This document shows positions 12,016-31,000 of a stretch of DNA of 64,000 nucleotides, one piece after another. The notes below the pieces were generated by a model, which was not told the DNA's origin, searched no databases, and worked only from the letters and a program-made list of their open reading frames with translations. This stretch comes from Podarcis raffonei (lineage: Eukaryota; Chordata; Lepidosauria; Squamata; Lacertidae). A program made the position numbers and the translations under genes. The stretch spans positions 101,531,803 through 101,595,802 of the forward strand of contig NC_070603.1 of assembly GCF_027172205.1 (NCBI RefSeq), written 5' to 3'. Each line of letters opens with the position of its first letter. The stretch's first letter is position 1.

Positions 12016-13612
12016 TATAGTTCCTTTTCTCCTTGGCTCAGGGGTCGTAAAACAACATACCCTCTGATGAAAGTAGGGATACCCTCCAACAACAGTACCC
12101 TCAAATCAAACCAGGATGGCTTCTGTAGATCCAGGAATGTCAGTATTCAGTTGTTTGAGCCAAATGGTGCCAAAACAAACATGAATGCTGGGGACCTAGA
12201 TGCTCTACTACTGAGTTATGGCTCCTCTTGTAAACTGTCGTGGGATCGCCAGCAAAAAGGAAAATGTTGATGGAAAGGAGAAAACAAGAATGTGATTGTT
12301 TGAATTTTGCATAGGTGTCTTATTTATTCTTCATTGTTGCACATGCAACAAAGGAGAGACCTATGAAGAAACTCATTTTTTTAAAATGTCAGGTGGACAT
12401 GCAAATGTCTCTGGCATAAGGATAGGATGTGTAAAAACTGTAGCACTGGTAGCAGAGGCCGCTATTTTTGAGGAAAAATAAACCTCATGGCTGGGCAGGG
12501 AGATGGCAAGCCTTAGGAGCACTGCTCTAGGAATTCAAATGCAAGACCTTTCTCAATTATGCCTTCAATTGCTTGCACAATTCAACTCATGCTGCTTAGC
12601 AATATTTTGGGAGAAACAGGGTGTTACAGTTAACAACACATTAGTAGTGATGGCACCATTTCACCTTAGGATGCTCAGAGGAAAAAGAGGCAGCAGAACA
12701 TAGTGTAATTGTGCTGGATGATTGCTCTGAAACACTGCCATCTTGCGAGTATTTAGAGATAATACAGTATAAATCTGCTTGACAGTTTTGGCAGCAGCCT
12801 CATTTCCAGGACTTTAGGAATTCGAAGAAACCAGAAAAACCCCCAGGGTGGTTTTGAAATTAGTGGTTACAGTCAATGCACTTCTGAATAGAATCTAATT
12901 GTATCCCAAACAACAGAGGAAAACCTGATCTTTGATCGCAGGAACCTCCATGCAAAATATAGTTACAATATCTTAAAAGAGACATACAAGGGAAACAACT
13001 TTCCAAAATATACAGCAATGCTAGTGCTGCTGGATTCATCAGTAAGACAAATATGTTGTAGTGTAGCAGTCCAGGCAAACCTCCTAAAATATTTATCCCA
13101 GTTGGAATCCATGTTGGATTAGATTTTGTGCTGCTGTTTATTTGTTTGTTTGTTTGTTTTCAAGCAACATTTACACATTACTTGGTTTTTGTAAAAACTA
13201 ATCCCAAGTCCCTATATTCTCACTCAACTACTTTGTTCTGCAGAACCAGAGGCAAACAAGATGGTCTCATACGTAAGTCACACGATAACCTAAAATAAAC
13301 CTTTTCAAAAATATAACAATATGAAATTAAAATATAAAATTTATATTTAATGACACATCATTTATATCAGGCAATATAACGCTTGTATGACAGGAGAAAG
13401 ACTTCCAGTGAAAAGGAGGCATGGCAACTTTTTGTCATGACATCAAGTCTATTCTCCTTATATGTTTTCATATGTGACCGTGTAAGAGACAGTTACTGTG
13501 ATTGTTTTCATCAACCCTTTCTTCAAGGCTTTTGGTTTGCTCTTGTGACTGTTCTCATCATTTCTTAAAGTATTGTTTTTATTAGCCACCAATTGGAGCA
13601 CGAGCAATGAAA
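12016..13612. other. Gene-free flank
   Basis: No exon recognised. A short (GTTT)n run lies at about 13137-13160. Confidence 0.5.
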
Positions 13613-13614
13613 TA

Positions 13615-13836
13615 CAGTTGTACTGTGGTCCTCAAACGCCTTGCGACTCAAACGTTTTGGCTCCCGAACACCACAAACCAGGAAGTGAGTGTTCCAGTTG
13701 GCGAACATTCTTTGGAACCCGAATGTCCAACATGGCTTTTGATTGAGTGCAGGAAGCTCCTGCAGCCAATCAGAAGCCACGCCTTGGTCAAATGGATTTC
13801 TGGAATGGATTCTGTTTGAGAACTAAGGTACAGCTG
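13615..13836. mobile_element. TA-flanked MITE, family C (degraded)
   Basis: The element is flanked by TA at 13613-13614 and 13837-13838. Its ends are weakly inverted ('cagttgtactgtggtcctca' against a right end reading 'gagaactaaggtacagctg'). The interior has a diverged inverted pair around 'gattgagtgcaggaagctcc' and 'ctgcagccaatcagaagcc'. It resembles families A and B in its CAGTGGT-like ends but has a different interior and no open frame. Confidence 0.5.
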
Positions 13837-13838
13837 TA

Positions 13839-15164
13839 AAATAAAACCTGGTGGGATCAAATTCTGGTGAATTTTGCTGGATACATGAAGGACTTCCATG
13901 TGTGCCTTGGAGTGCTTCCAGACGATCTATTTATTGAGCATTTATCCGGATTTGTTTGCAGGGAGAGATTAGACATTGTCTATTTAATGAGGATTCATTC
14001 TGGCTTTCTTCACAAGGTTAGATGGCGTTGCGTCAAAGCAAGTGTTATCCCACACTTTTCTAGAGCATTTCCCCATCCCTTTATCTCAAGAAGCCTGATC
14101 TTTTGGGAAAGTTTGTCGTGCAAGAACTCTTCCTCAACTGTACCTGTGCAACCTGCATTTGCCGGCATGCAACTGAGTCCAACCCCATAACAGCAACAGC
14201 CTGGACGCACCTTTGGTTGTCGCTCTCAGATTGATAAAAGTGTGAACTATTGAGTCTGAGTTGGTACAGTTCATGCCTCATTCCTTGTGTGTGGTTTCTC
14301 TCCTTCTCTACCTCCCCACAACTGTGCAGCTGGATTGCATCTCCAATACAAAAGTGACGAAATGTTGTCCTGTAATGTTCCGTACTGATGCATATCTTTA
14401 GGCTCTCCATCAACTGCAGGCCAGCTTGGAGCAGCGTATTAACCTTCTTGCTTTGATAGCTGCGGTTGTTCTCTGAGCGGTCTTCAGATAGCCAGCGTTC
14501 ACCGCCAAACAGGAAAGTAGATTATTGAGAGCAAGCTCAGTAATGAAGATACATTTAATAAGCAACTCCTGCAAACATTTTCCGGTACCAATTAGGGAGA
14601 GGGAGTGAAATGAAATGCGGTCGGAAAATTACTGTGAGCTGTGCACTAATGAAGTGACAGAACAGAATGCAGAAGGAACCTTAGAGGAGATGAATACATG
14701 GTAACAAGGCAGGGAATGATGTGGACCTGCTGACACTGTTCCACTGCCTGCCAAATTGGATTTTGAACATGTGAATTGCCTAGACCACTTTTCCACCTTC
14801 GCCGTCAGTCCAAGAAGAACCAAGAAAAGTGCATAGCTGTACGAAGCTGCCTTGTAGTGAATCAGACCATTGGCCCATTTAATTCTTAAGTCAGTTCCAG
14901 GCTTATTCAGTCATTCTCCTTCCACCACCAGAGTGCACAAGGGGGAGAAGGAGGAGTCCATTGGCCTTCAGCTGTCCCACCCCCAAACAAACTTGGTAAA
15001 GCCACCAGGGACCCTTTCCTACTGACTAAGCTGCTGGGTCGTTTCCTGAACTTGTTTCATGTGCACACATTCTAGGAGTCTTGTGAATTTTGATCTTGAG
15101 ACCGTGGTAATAGCACCCAGTAACATGCACTCACACGGGTCTTCAAATGGGGATGTTCTCCGTT
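13839..15164. other. Gene-free flank
   Basis: No exon recognised. The stretch 14838-14880 looks like a minus-strand fragment of the tRNA-SINE seen at 15346-15532. Confidence 0.45.
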
Positions 15165-15345
15165 TCCTGTGATGCGAGATTGAGTGTTAAAGCATTATGA
15201 GAATTATATGCTCTGTGAGGGCAACAGGGGTCTCTTAACATTCCCAGCACCCTTAACAAACTACAGCTCCCAGAATTCCATGGGGGAAGCCATAGCTGTA
15301 GTAGTATCATAGTGCTTTAATGTGGTTTATGAACAGGACAGTAAA
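15165..15345. mobile_element. hAT-like MITE of the 'cccagaattc' family
   Basis: It carries the same interior as 3140-3350 ('cccttaacaaactacagctc', 'cccagaattcc'), with inverted outer parts. Confidence 0.5.
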
Positions 15346-15532
15346 GGGAAAGGGCTGTAGTTCTGTGGTAGAACCCTCTACTTTCCCTCCAGAAGGTTCC
15401 AGGTTCAATCCCTGACATTTCCAGGTAGGACTGTGAGAGATTTCCCCTCTGCAACCCCAGAAAAATCATTGCTAGTCACTGCCAGTAGTGAGCTAGACAG
15501 ACCAGTGGGTCTGACTCTGTATAAAGCTCATT
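15346..15532 (+). mobile_element. tRNA-derived SINE
   Basis: A plus-strand tRNA-like head ('gggctgtagttctgtggtag' and B box 'ggttcaatccc') is followed by a body ending 'ggtctgactctgtataaagc'. This order fits a common reptilian tRNA SINE. The sequence is diverged and has no coding capacity. Confidence 0.6.
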
Positions 15533-16020
15533 TATAACGATGGTAATTTAAAAGCAATTCCAGACAATGTATTTGTCTCATATGGTTTTAATTATATATG
15601 AACATGAATGAATCTGACACCTATTATTTAATGTGAGATTCTTGCTGGCAGAAATTAGGTAGCAAGCTGTGACTGCAAATAATAAGCCTGTAGCAAAGCA
15701 AGCTTGAAAACAAACAACGTAAGCAACAGAGTCCTTCAGTTCCGTAAGAAAATAAATTAAACATGGGCATGGTCTCCCTGTGACCTTTTTAATCACATTT
15801 GTCAGTGATTTACGGTTTCTCCGGAGCAAGTCCCTAAATCCTGAATTCAGCCGCACCTATGAGCTCTGAAACAGCACCATCTGGTGACTTCATATAAGAT
15901 TACAATGCAGTGAAACAGAAATGACCAGCAAACTTGAAGTTGTTGAGAGGATCAAATGAGATGGAGGGAGATAACCACATGCTGAACCTGGGATGGAAGT
16001 GGGATTTAAAATTAAAATAA

Positions 16021-16140
16021 TCAATCTGGCTTTTTAAACAGTATCTTTCTTGCTGTGTTATATATTTTTGTGTTTTTATATTGTAAAAACCGCCCTGAGA
16101 TCCTTAAATGAAGGGCGATACAGAAATTTAATATAAATAA
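16021..16140 (+). mobile_element. L2-like LINE 3' end
   Basis: The wording 'aaaccgccctgagatcctt' followed by 'acagaaatttaatataaata' is the typical L2-group 3' UTR terminus in plus orientation. Only the last 120 bp remain. Confidence 0.5.
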
Positions 16141-16149
16141 CTAGATAGA

Positions 16150-16625
16150 TAGCCTGGCCGCTCCTTAGGAGGGAGAAAATGTGGGATTTTAATCATAATA
16201 ATAAGCAGCAGCAGCAGCCTGCCCTCTCATGGAGATGGGGAAGGCGGAAAATAGGTCAGATTTCAAAATAAATTAAAAAATAAGCGACTCATTGAGAGGG
16301 GGGAAAGTTAGGGTGTCAAATAAGATTAAAAAAAGTAAAATGGAAATTAGCAGAAATGAGCTTGCCCGCTCATTGTGAGCGGGGGAAACTTGAGATTTCA
16401 AATAAGTAAAATAAATTGAAATGAGCTTGCCCGCTCATTGGGGGGGGGCGGAGTTGGGATCTCAAATAAGATAAATAAAATAAATAGAAATAGAAATGAG
16501 CTTGCCCGCTCATTGGGAGGGGGGGGAGTTGGGATTTTAAACAAGATAAATAAAATAAAATGGAAATAAACAGAAATGAGCTTGCCCGCTCATTGGAGGG
16601 GAAGGAAGCTGGGATTTCAAAGTAA
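16150..16625. repeat. Minisatellite array with hairpin core, upstream of PSMD6
   Basis: Units of about 65-80 bp are repeated. Four carry the identical 20-mer AATGAGCTTGCCCGCTCATT at 16355-16374, 16420-16439, 16495-16514 and 16575-16594. Three more diverged units lie further left, at about 16150, 16213 and 16283. The 20-mer is a hairpin: AATGAGC pairs with GCTCATT around a TTGCCC loop. G-runs of 8-11 follow several cores, and AT-rich 'ataaataaaataaa' spacers follow the G-runs. The array ends within 300 bp of the PSMD6 start codon. Copy number is probably variable; function is unknown. Confidence 0.85.
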
Positions 16626-16805
16626 ACCGGGACGCCCACAGGAGGAGCCTGCAGGGGCGTGACGGACTCCTCTGGCCAGACGGCAGCCGCCCCTCTCGCC
16701 CCGCACATGGCGGGCTCCGAGCCGCGAAGGCGGGACCTGGAAGTGTTCCTTCGGCGCCGGAAGAAGATGGTTCCCCGGCCGGCTGCTTCCGGTTCCGGGT
16801 GACGG

Positions 16806-16814
16806 GCTGAGTCA
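16806..16814 (-). promoter_or_regulatory. Antioxidant-response / CNC-bZIP type site
   Basis: The minus strand reads TGACTCAGC, an exact fit to the TGACnnnGC core bound by NRF1/NRF2-small MAF dimers. It lies 105 bp upstream of the PSMD6 start codon. Vertebrate proteasome genes are known NRF1 (NFE2L1) targets in the proteasome bounce-back response. The match is seen; its use here is inferred. Confidence 0.6.
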
Positions 16815-16918
16815 CTCCGCCGCTGCCTCCCTCTCTCGCTCGCCTGCCGACCGACCGAGCTCCTCTCCTCGCCCAGCTGCCGGGTCCGTCCCCCCCGCTC
16901 CGCCCGCCCGCCGCCGAG

Positions 16919-25125
<8,207 letters not shown>

Positions 25126-25345
25126 CTTTTAAAAAAGCAAAAGGGGGAGCACATAATTGAGACTGAACCATTTTGGAAGTCATCGCTGTATGGTATTACT
25201 TCTGCTATTGCTGAGGGAATTGGAACCGTGGTATAGTTAAGGGGTTTTTTTTATAGGCTACTTCCATACGTTAACAAAACTGTATAAATGTTCTGTTTGT
25301 GTTTTCAGATCAATTTCATTTATTAAATGTATAATACAGTTGATT
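25126..25345 (+). other. PSMD6: PSMD6 3' untranslated region
   Basis: Short 3' UTR ending near an ATTAAA signal at 25322-25327. A T/G-rich stretch follows ('gttgatttttctgttccttg'), suitable as a downstream element. The exact cleavage site is inferred. Confidence 0.7.
25322..25327 (+). terminator. PSMD6: Polyadenylation signal ATTAAA (PSMD6)
   Basis: The commonest variant of AATAAA, about 200 bp after the stop codon and followed by a T/G-rich element. Confidence 0.65.
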
Positions 25346-26824
25346 TTTCTGTTCCTTGAGTGGGCTTAATTTGGTTAACAAAATTGGTTTATTTTAAAGC
25401 AGCAGAGATGCTGCTTGAGATGCCCAGAGTGGGGCCACTCGCGTTCCTGCTGCCAAGGTCATCAGTGACCAGTTGAGCTAAACCAGGAGCATGGTGGGAG
25501 GTTTAAAGCTCCCCCCTTGCCATTCTTATAGCAGACAGTATACTTCTTCCTGGGGTGTGGCTGAGACTGACCAAGAACCAGGTGAGGGTTGCCCACTTGC
25601 AAGTCAAAGCTTAGTGCTAGGGTTTGTCCCGAAAGACTGAGTTACTGGTGGCCTGCTCCCTGTGGAAGAGCATATATTAAGTTGAGTTGGGTTGGGGGCT
25701 GCAGCAGCAACCTATTGAGAGATGAAATGGGATCATAAATATTGGATTGCTCAAGCAGGGGAACAGAAAGTAATTAGAGCATCATTAGGCCACTGAAGAT
25801 AAGAGACAATATTGAAAAGCAGGCTTCTAGAAGGTACATTAACGGCCTTGATGAGGTGTGGAGAAACTGCGCAGTTAAACAGTACATCTAGCATGAGGCA
25901 TCCAAGGAATGTTGGCTGACACAATCCACACTTCGCAACCTGCTGTGCAAGTGAACAATAGCTTCCATCTAGCCATAGTTTCCTTTATCTTGGAGGTAAA
26001 GAAATCTGAGCAGGTCTTCTAGAACCGATAATGAGCTTAGCATTTATGATTCAGCCTTAAACAAAACCTACCTTGTAATAACTGAAAAAACTTCTGCATT
26101 TCACCGCTGTCCTTTAAATGACAGGGGTGAATGCTTCTAATCAAGCATTTTGTCGCTGTAAGCTCTACACAATATGTCATGTACTGTCTACAGCAGGTGT
26201 GTGGAGCCCAACCTATGGCCAAATCTGAGCCTGCCATGTTTACTCCTTCAACCCATGAGGCTGTTTGGGGAAGCCATGTCTGCCCACCCTACACCTGACA
26301 TCATATAGGCAAAGACGGGGTTTGACAAAAGCCACTTTGTGCAGCTCCCAAGGTACACAGCAAGCAGCTGTAGACAATTATAACGCCTCAAAGAATAGTC
26401 AGCGCACTCTTGTGATACTTGTCCAGGCAACCATGTAGAGCACATTTTTCTTACACGTTCACGAATGAAGAACAAACATCAAATCTCTGCGAGACTTTCT
26501 CAAGATGCTGCCCCAGCATAAGAAATGGCAGCTATAGATTAGGCTTCTGCAGCTTAGTTTGTTCCATTTCACTTGTCAACCTGTAGCTTTTATCAAATCC
26601 TTTAGTATAGAGCAGGCATGTGCAACCGGCCGGTCGTGGGGTGTTATTGGTTGTTCCTGGTTGATCTTTGGATCCTGGTTGATAGCCAGCCAGCCAGCCA
26701 GAGCCTTGGGGGGGGGGGCGGGGGGAGGGAGTTCAACAACTCTGGTCAATCCTCCACTTCCACACACCCATGCTCCTCCTCCTGCCTCCAATGACTTGGG
26801 AAAACAGGTAAACTAATACCAGTG

Positions 26825-27310
26825 TACTGGAAGAAGCAAAGATCACCAGTGTTGAAGCAATGATTCTTCAACATCAACTTCGTTGGACTAGTCATGGCCT
26901 GATGATCGTCTTCCAAAGCAACTACTATATTCCAAACTTAAAAATGGAAAGCGTAATGCTGGTGGTCAACAAAAGAAGTTTAAAGACTGTCTCAAGGGAA
27001 GTCTAAAAAAAATGTAGTATAAACACTGACCAACTGGTAAACACTGGCCTGCGAGCGCTCCAGTTGGAGAACAGCCTTTACCAAAGGTGTCATGGGCTTT
27101 GAAGACACTCAAACTCAGGACGCAAGGGAGAAATGTGCTAGGAGGAAGGCACGCTTGGCAAATCCACACCATGATCAACTCCCAGAAACCAATGTCTCCA
27201 CTGTGGAAGGACGTGTGGATCCAGAATTGGCCTCCACAGTCACTTACAGACTCACTGTTAAAACTGTGTTTAGAGAAGACAATCTTACTTGGCTACGAGT
27301 GATCGTCAAA
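26825..27310 (+). mobile_element. LINE fossil, C-terminal part of an endonuclease-reverse-transcriptase ORF
   Basis: Plus-strand frames give the pattern of the C-terminal region of LINE proteins: a WTSHGL-like 'RW.GH' block, a 'GG.QKRFKD.LK.SLKKCSINTDQL' block, and an 'AREKCARRKARLA' basic block before a degraded 'H.....' zinc-finger end. The pieces are in different frames, so the copy is dead and old. The clade was not resolved (RTE-, CR1- or Jockey-like). Confidence 0.55.
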
Positions 27311-27991
27311 GAAGATCACTGCCGGTTTTTTTATACTGTGAGTAGATCGCAGTCTCTTGCAAGTTGGATGTGCCTAGTATAAAACAATTGCCAGTGGGAG
27401 AAGGGGATCTCTTTTACTTGATGGAAAACTAGAAAATGTGTTGATGCTCCCAATTGCTCTTGACCACCTCTAAAACGTGGGGCGGCAGAAATGAATTGGG
27501 CAACCACTTCCCTTGATGGACTTTGAGGGCAGGCAGTGTCAGTGATATATTCTCTATCTGCATATCCCATAATCTGGTTTAGTGAACCCAGCGAGAGGTG
27601 CAGTAGCATTCACTCACCTTATGCCACGGCCCTGGGTATTCCAAATACTTGTTTAGCCCACTGTTTCAGCACTGATTGATGTAGGAACAGAAACTGGACA
27701 CACTCAAAGTAAGGGAGACTGGAGAAACTCATAATCTGAACTTGCAGTGTAGGCAAATCACTGTCCATATCAAAGCTGTGTCCCTTTCTTCCTGTTCTTT
27801 AAAAAGTTTGCCTCAAAAACAGTAGTAAATGAACACTAACCCAGCTTTGCTGTGCATCTACCTGACATACATGGGTTGGGGTTCTTGGCAGGCAGAAGCT
27901 AACATTTTCCTTCCGCTACGACTAATTTTTGCTGGTCTTCGTAATGAAGCAGAAACATAATTGTGCATCTCATAAAGACAACCTAATCAAT

Positions 27992-27997
27992 TTTATT
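27992..27997 (-). terminator. ATXN7: Alternative polyadenylation signal AATAAA (ATXN7)
   Basis: AATAAA on the minus strand, about 100 bp beyond the stronger candidate at 28092-28097. Confidence 0.35.
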
Positions 27998-28059
27998 GCC
28001 TTGTTTCAGTAACATCTTGTTTATACAACAAGCTAATTTCCTGGTCATGAAGCAAAAGC

Positions 28060-31000
28060 ACAACTTTTTTCTTATAAATAGTATAAATTATTTTATTTAC
28101 AGAAACTTGTTACAAAACAAATAGACTATATATTTATTTTCTTCTTTTAAATATCCAAAGTAATTTTTTTCTACCCCATGACATTTGTTCATGTACTATA
28201 CAGCAGCCAACACAAAAAAGTTCAGCTCTGAGCAGATGCTCTTGAATATGTATACAAATTATCAAACTATTCACACATTTTACACAGGAGATTGCTTTTT
28301 CCCCCTTTCTATGGAGCCGGGCTCAACTCCAAAAGCAAGAAGCTTCCGCAGCCTACATTCTTATTGACATTATGTAGTGCTCATTAAAAAATAACAATAA
28401 TCACCTTTCATAAAAAGTAGGATATTTTGCACAAAAGCATTTAAAATAAACGACCTTCTGCTTGAGGAAAGCAGAACAATCTTTTCAAGCCCAATCCCCT
28501 TCACCGTACAATTCCCCCCTTCCCAAAAAGACAAAACAGAAACAAACATCCTTGGCAATAACAACTCTTGCCGGAAGACGACTTACCGGAAGATGATAGG
28601 TTGAAACCACACTATGTGAACCGCTCTCATTCAAACCTCACTGGAACGAAGAGGGAGTTACGCACTTGCTAAATCCCATTCATTTCAGCGAGGCTTGTGC
28701 AGAGGATAGCCTGGTGGCGGCTTTGTAAAATTGCTTCGAGAGGTAACTTTTTTTTCAATAATACAAAATAATGTCAACATTCTGTTTTTGTTTCATTTTG
28801 TTTTTAAGTTCTAGCTGATATTCAGATTTACTTGTTGAAAAGTATCTCCAGAACCCTTGGCATTATTTATGAACTAGGGACTCGCTTCAATCGGATCTTT
28901 TGATTTTGTTTTATCCCGCCCCTTCCGCCATCCTCTCTCCCGCGTTAATATGTAGTCATATGTAGGTGGGGAAAGCAAGCTCCAATTCTTTTTTCCAACA
29001 GAACATTCAAGTCTTTAAAGGAGAAGCTGTCTAAAAAACAGTCCAAGCTTAAAATCTAGATATATAAATCAGGCACTTTCAGTTTTTCCATTAGTTTTTT
29101 AAACCACGTAAAGACTCACATACATGTGCACACATACACAAATGCTAAAAGAAAAAGAAAAAAAAGAATTAGAAGCCGTGTGTCATAACTAAAAGGTAGT
29201 CTTCTGGGACTAGAAATGTTGTGTATACCAGAGCAGGCTAACCATATGCATCTAAATGCCACACAGCCTTTCTGCTTAGAGAAGTGGCGCCTGCGGGCAT
29301 CAGACTGCAATGCCAGAGCCTTCGTTTGTATCCAGCAATTCCCAAGACATTAAAAGAAAGAGACAAAACTCTTCCCCCTCCCCCCTCCCCAAACAAGAGA
29401 CATCCCTTAAAAACTGCAAAGTAGGCATGTTATCTATTGGATTGGCAGTGAACCACTTCAAATTATAAAAAAAGTATTTGCTTTTCTCTTTTTAATTAAT
29501 AAATACTAGATGATTTTCAATTGTACCAAAACTGGATATAAGAAAAAAAGACCTGTGCAAAAATACATATTTAAATATGTACAATCAATTAACAAAATAT
29601 GTCTTCTGAAATAGGGATACTTCAATATTTATAATAGAACAAGAAATTCCAAAATAAAGATACAAAAGTATGGGTTTCATTATTTTCGTATAATTCTTTG
29701 TTCATCATTGCAACATTTTTTAATTTATTTATTTATTTTAGGTTAAGAAAACTGCAGGAGTCATAATGAGAAGCTGGAAAGACTATAAAAATTGTATCTC
29801 TTAAATTAATACCAAAATCTTTCTAAGAAACAACCCAGCCACTGCAAATCTTGCAAGATAAATTAAATCTGAAATTTCCTTAATTATTTACAATAAGAAT
29901 GTTGTCAGACAATAAAAGCTTCAAATACAATCATTCCATTTATTACTAAGCCCCCAAAATGGAATATTGTTTGTATAATATTTAAGCAAGTCTACACTTT
30001 GAGGGCAGGCATAAATTAAGACGTCCTCTGGTTCTATTCATGGCAAGTTTTAAAATTATAAGCCATAACAGACAGATACAGGCCACAATTCCATCCTGGA
30101 ATGTCACTTACATAAGCCCCACTGAATGCATCAGGCGGGCTTTGCGCAAGAGCATGGCTGTGTTTGTGTGAAGCTCCCGTTTCAACATGGCTTGCAGCGG
30201 AGACATTCACAGTGGGAATTGGGCCCAGAGCTGCAACTCATATAAATTAAACACAGTGGTTAACTGCTGAACTTTTTACAAAGATCTGCATGTCTTTTAA
30301 GGAGCCTAAGACTTGCTTTGATGCTTTCAGAGCAACATAATATTTATAAAACAGACATTTTTGAGTACTTAAAGCCACTAAAGGTTTAACTTATGAAAAA
30401 TTTGTCAGCCTTCGAAGGTAAATCTATCAAAACCAAATTGCACTTGTGATCAAAAATATCCAACACATGGAAAGGAGTCAGTATCGATTTTCTCTCTGCA
30501 GAGCAGATACATTACTTTGGTCGTCTCCTCCCATGCCCCAGGTAAGCCAATTAAGAGGTTTTAACATTTTATAGCATCCTCTCGAAACTGAAGGGTTGTT
30601 CAAGCCCTCCCTCTTTTAAAATATTTGCATAATCAACACCATCCAAAATATTATTCCTTTACTTAAAAAACAAACACATGATCTTTTGTGAATTCAAGGC
30701 TTTAGAGTTGTCTGCATAGAGTCTTGTTGCTTCACTGTGTTTTAATAATCATAGCAAATTGGAAAACCTCAACAGGTTTTAAAAAACAAAACCCAAGCAG
30801 CTGCTGCTTGTGGTGGTTTCGGAATCCCTGATGTGCAATGCACCACCATGGTCGGGAGAGAGGCTGGGCTGTGTGAATTAGAAAGGCTTAGATTGTCTAA
30901 TCTCAGCAAGATCTGGTGCCCCTTTAAGGCAGAAGACTACAGGCACACATTCCACCGAGAGCTTCTCCTGCACAAGCCCTGTTGAGGATAGATTCAGACA

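Larger units (their letters stand above)
25346..28060. other. Convergent intergenic region between PSMD6 and ATXN7
   Basis: About 2.7 kb separates the two 3' ends. It holds a G-rich low-complexity run at about 26709-26728 and a LINE fossil at about 26825-27310. No host exon was seen. Confidence 0.6.

Noticed and set aside
1-16100. Exons of PRICKLE2 or another gene in the left flank
   Set aside because: No LIM- or PET-domain-like sequence or any other known protein block was seen on either strand.
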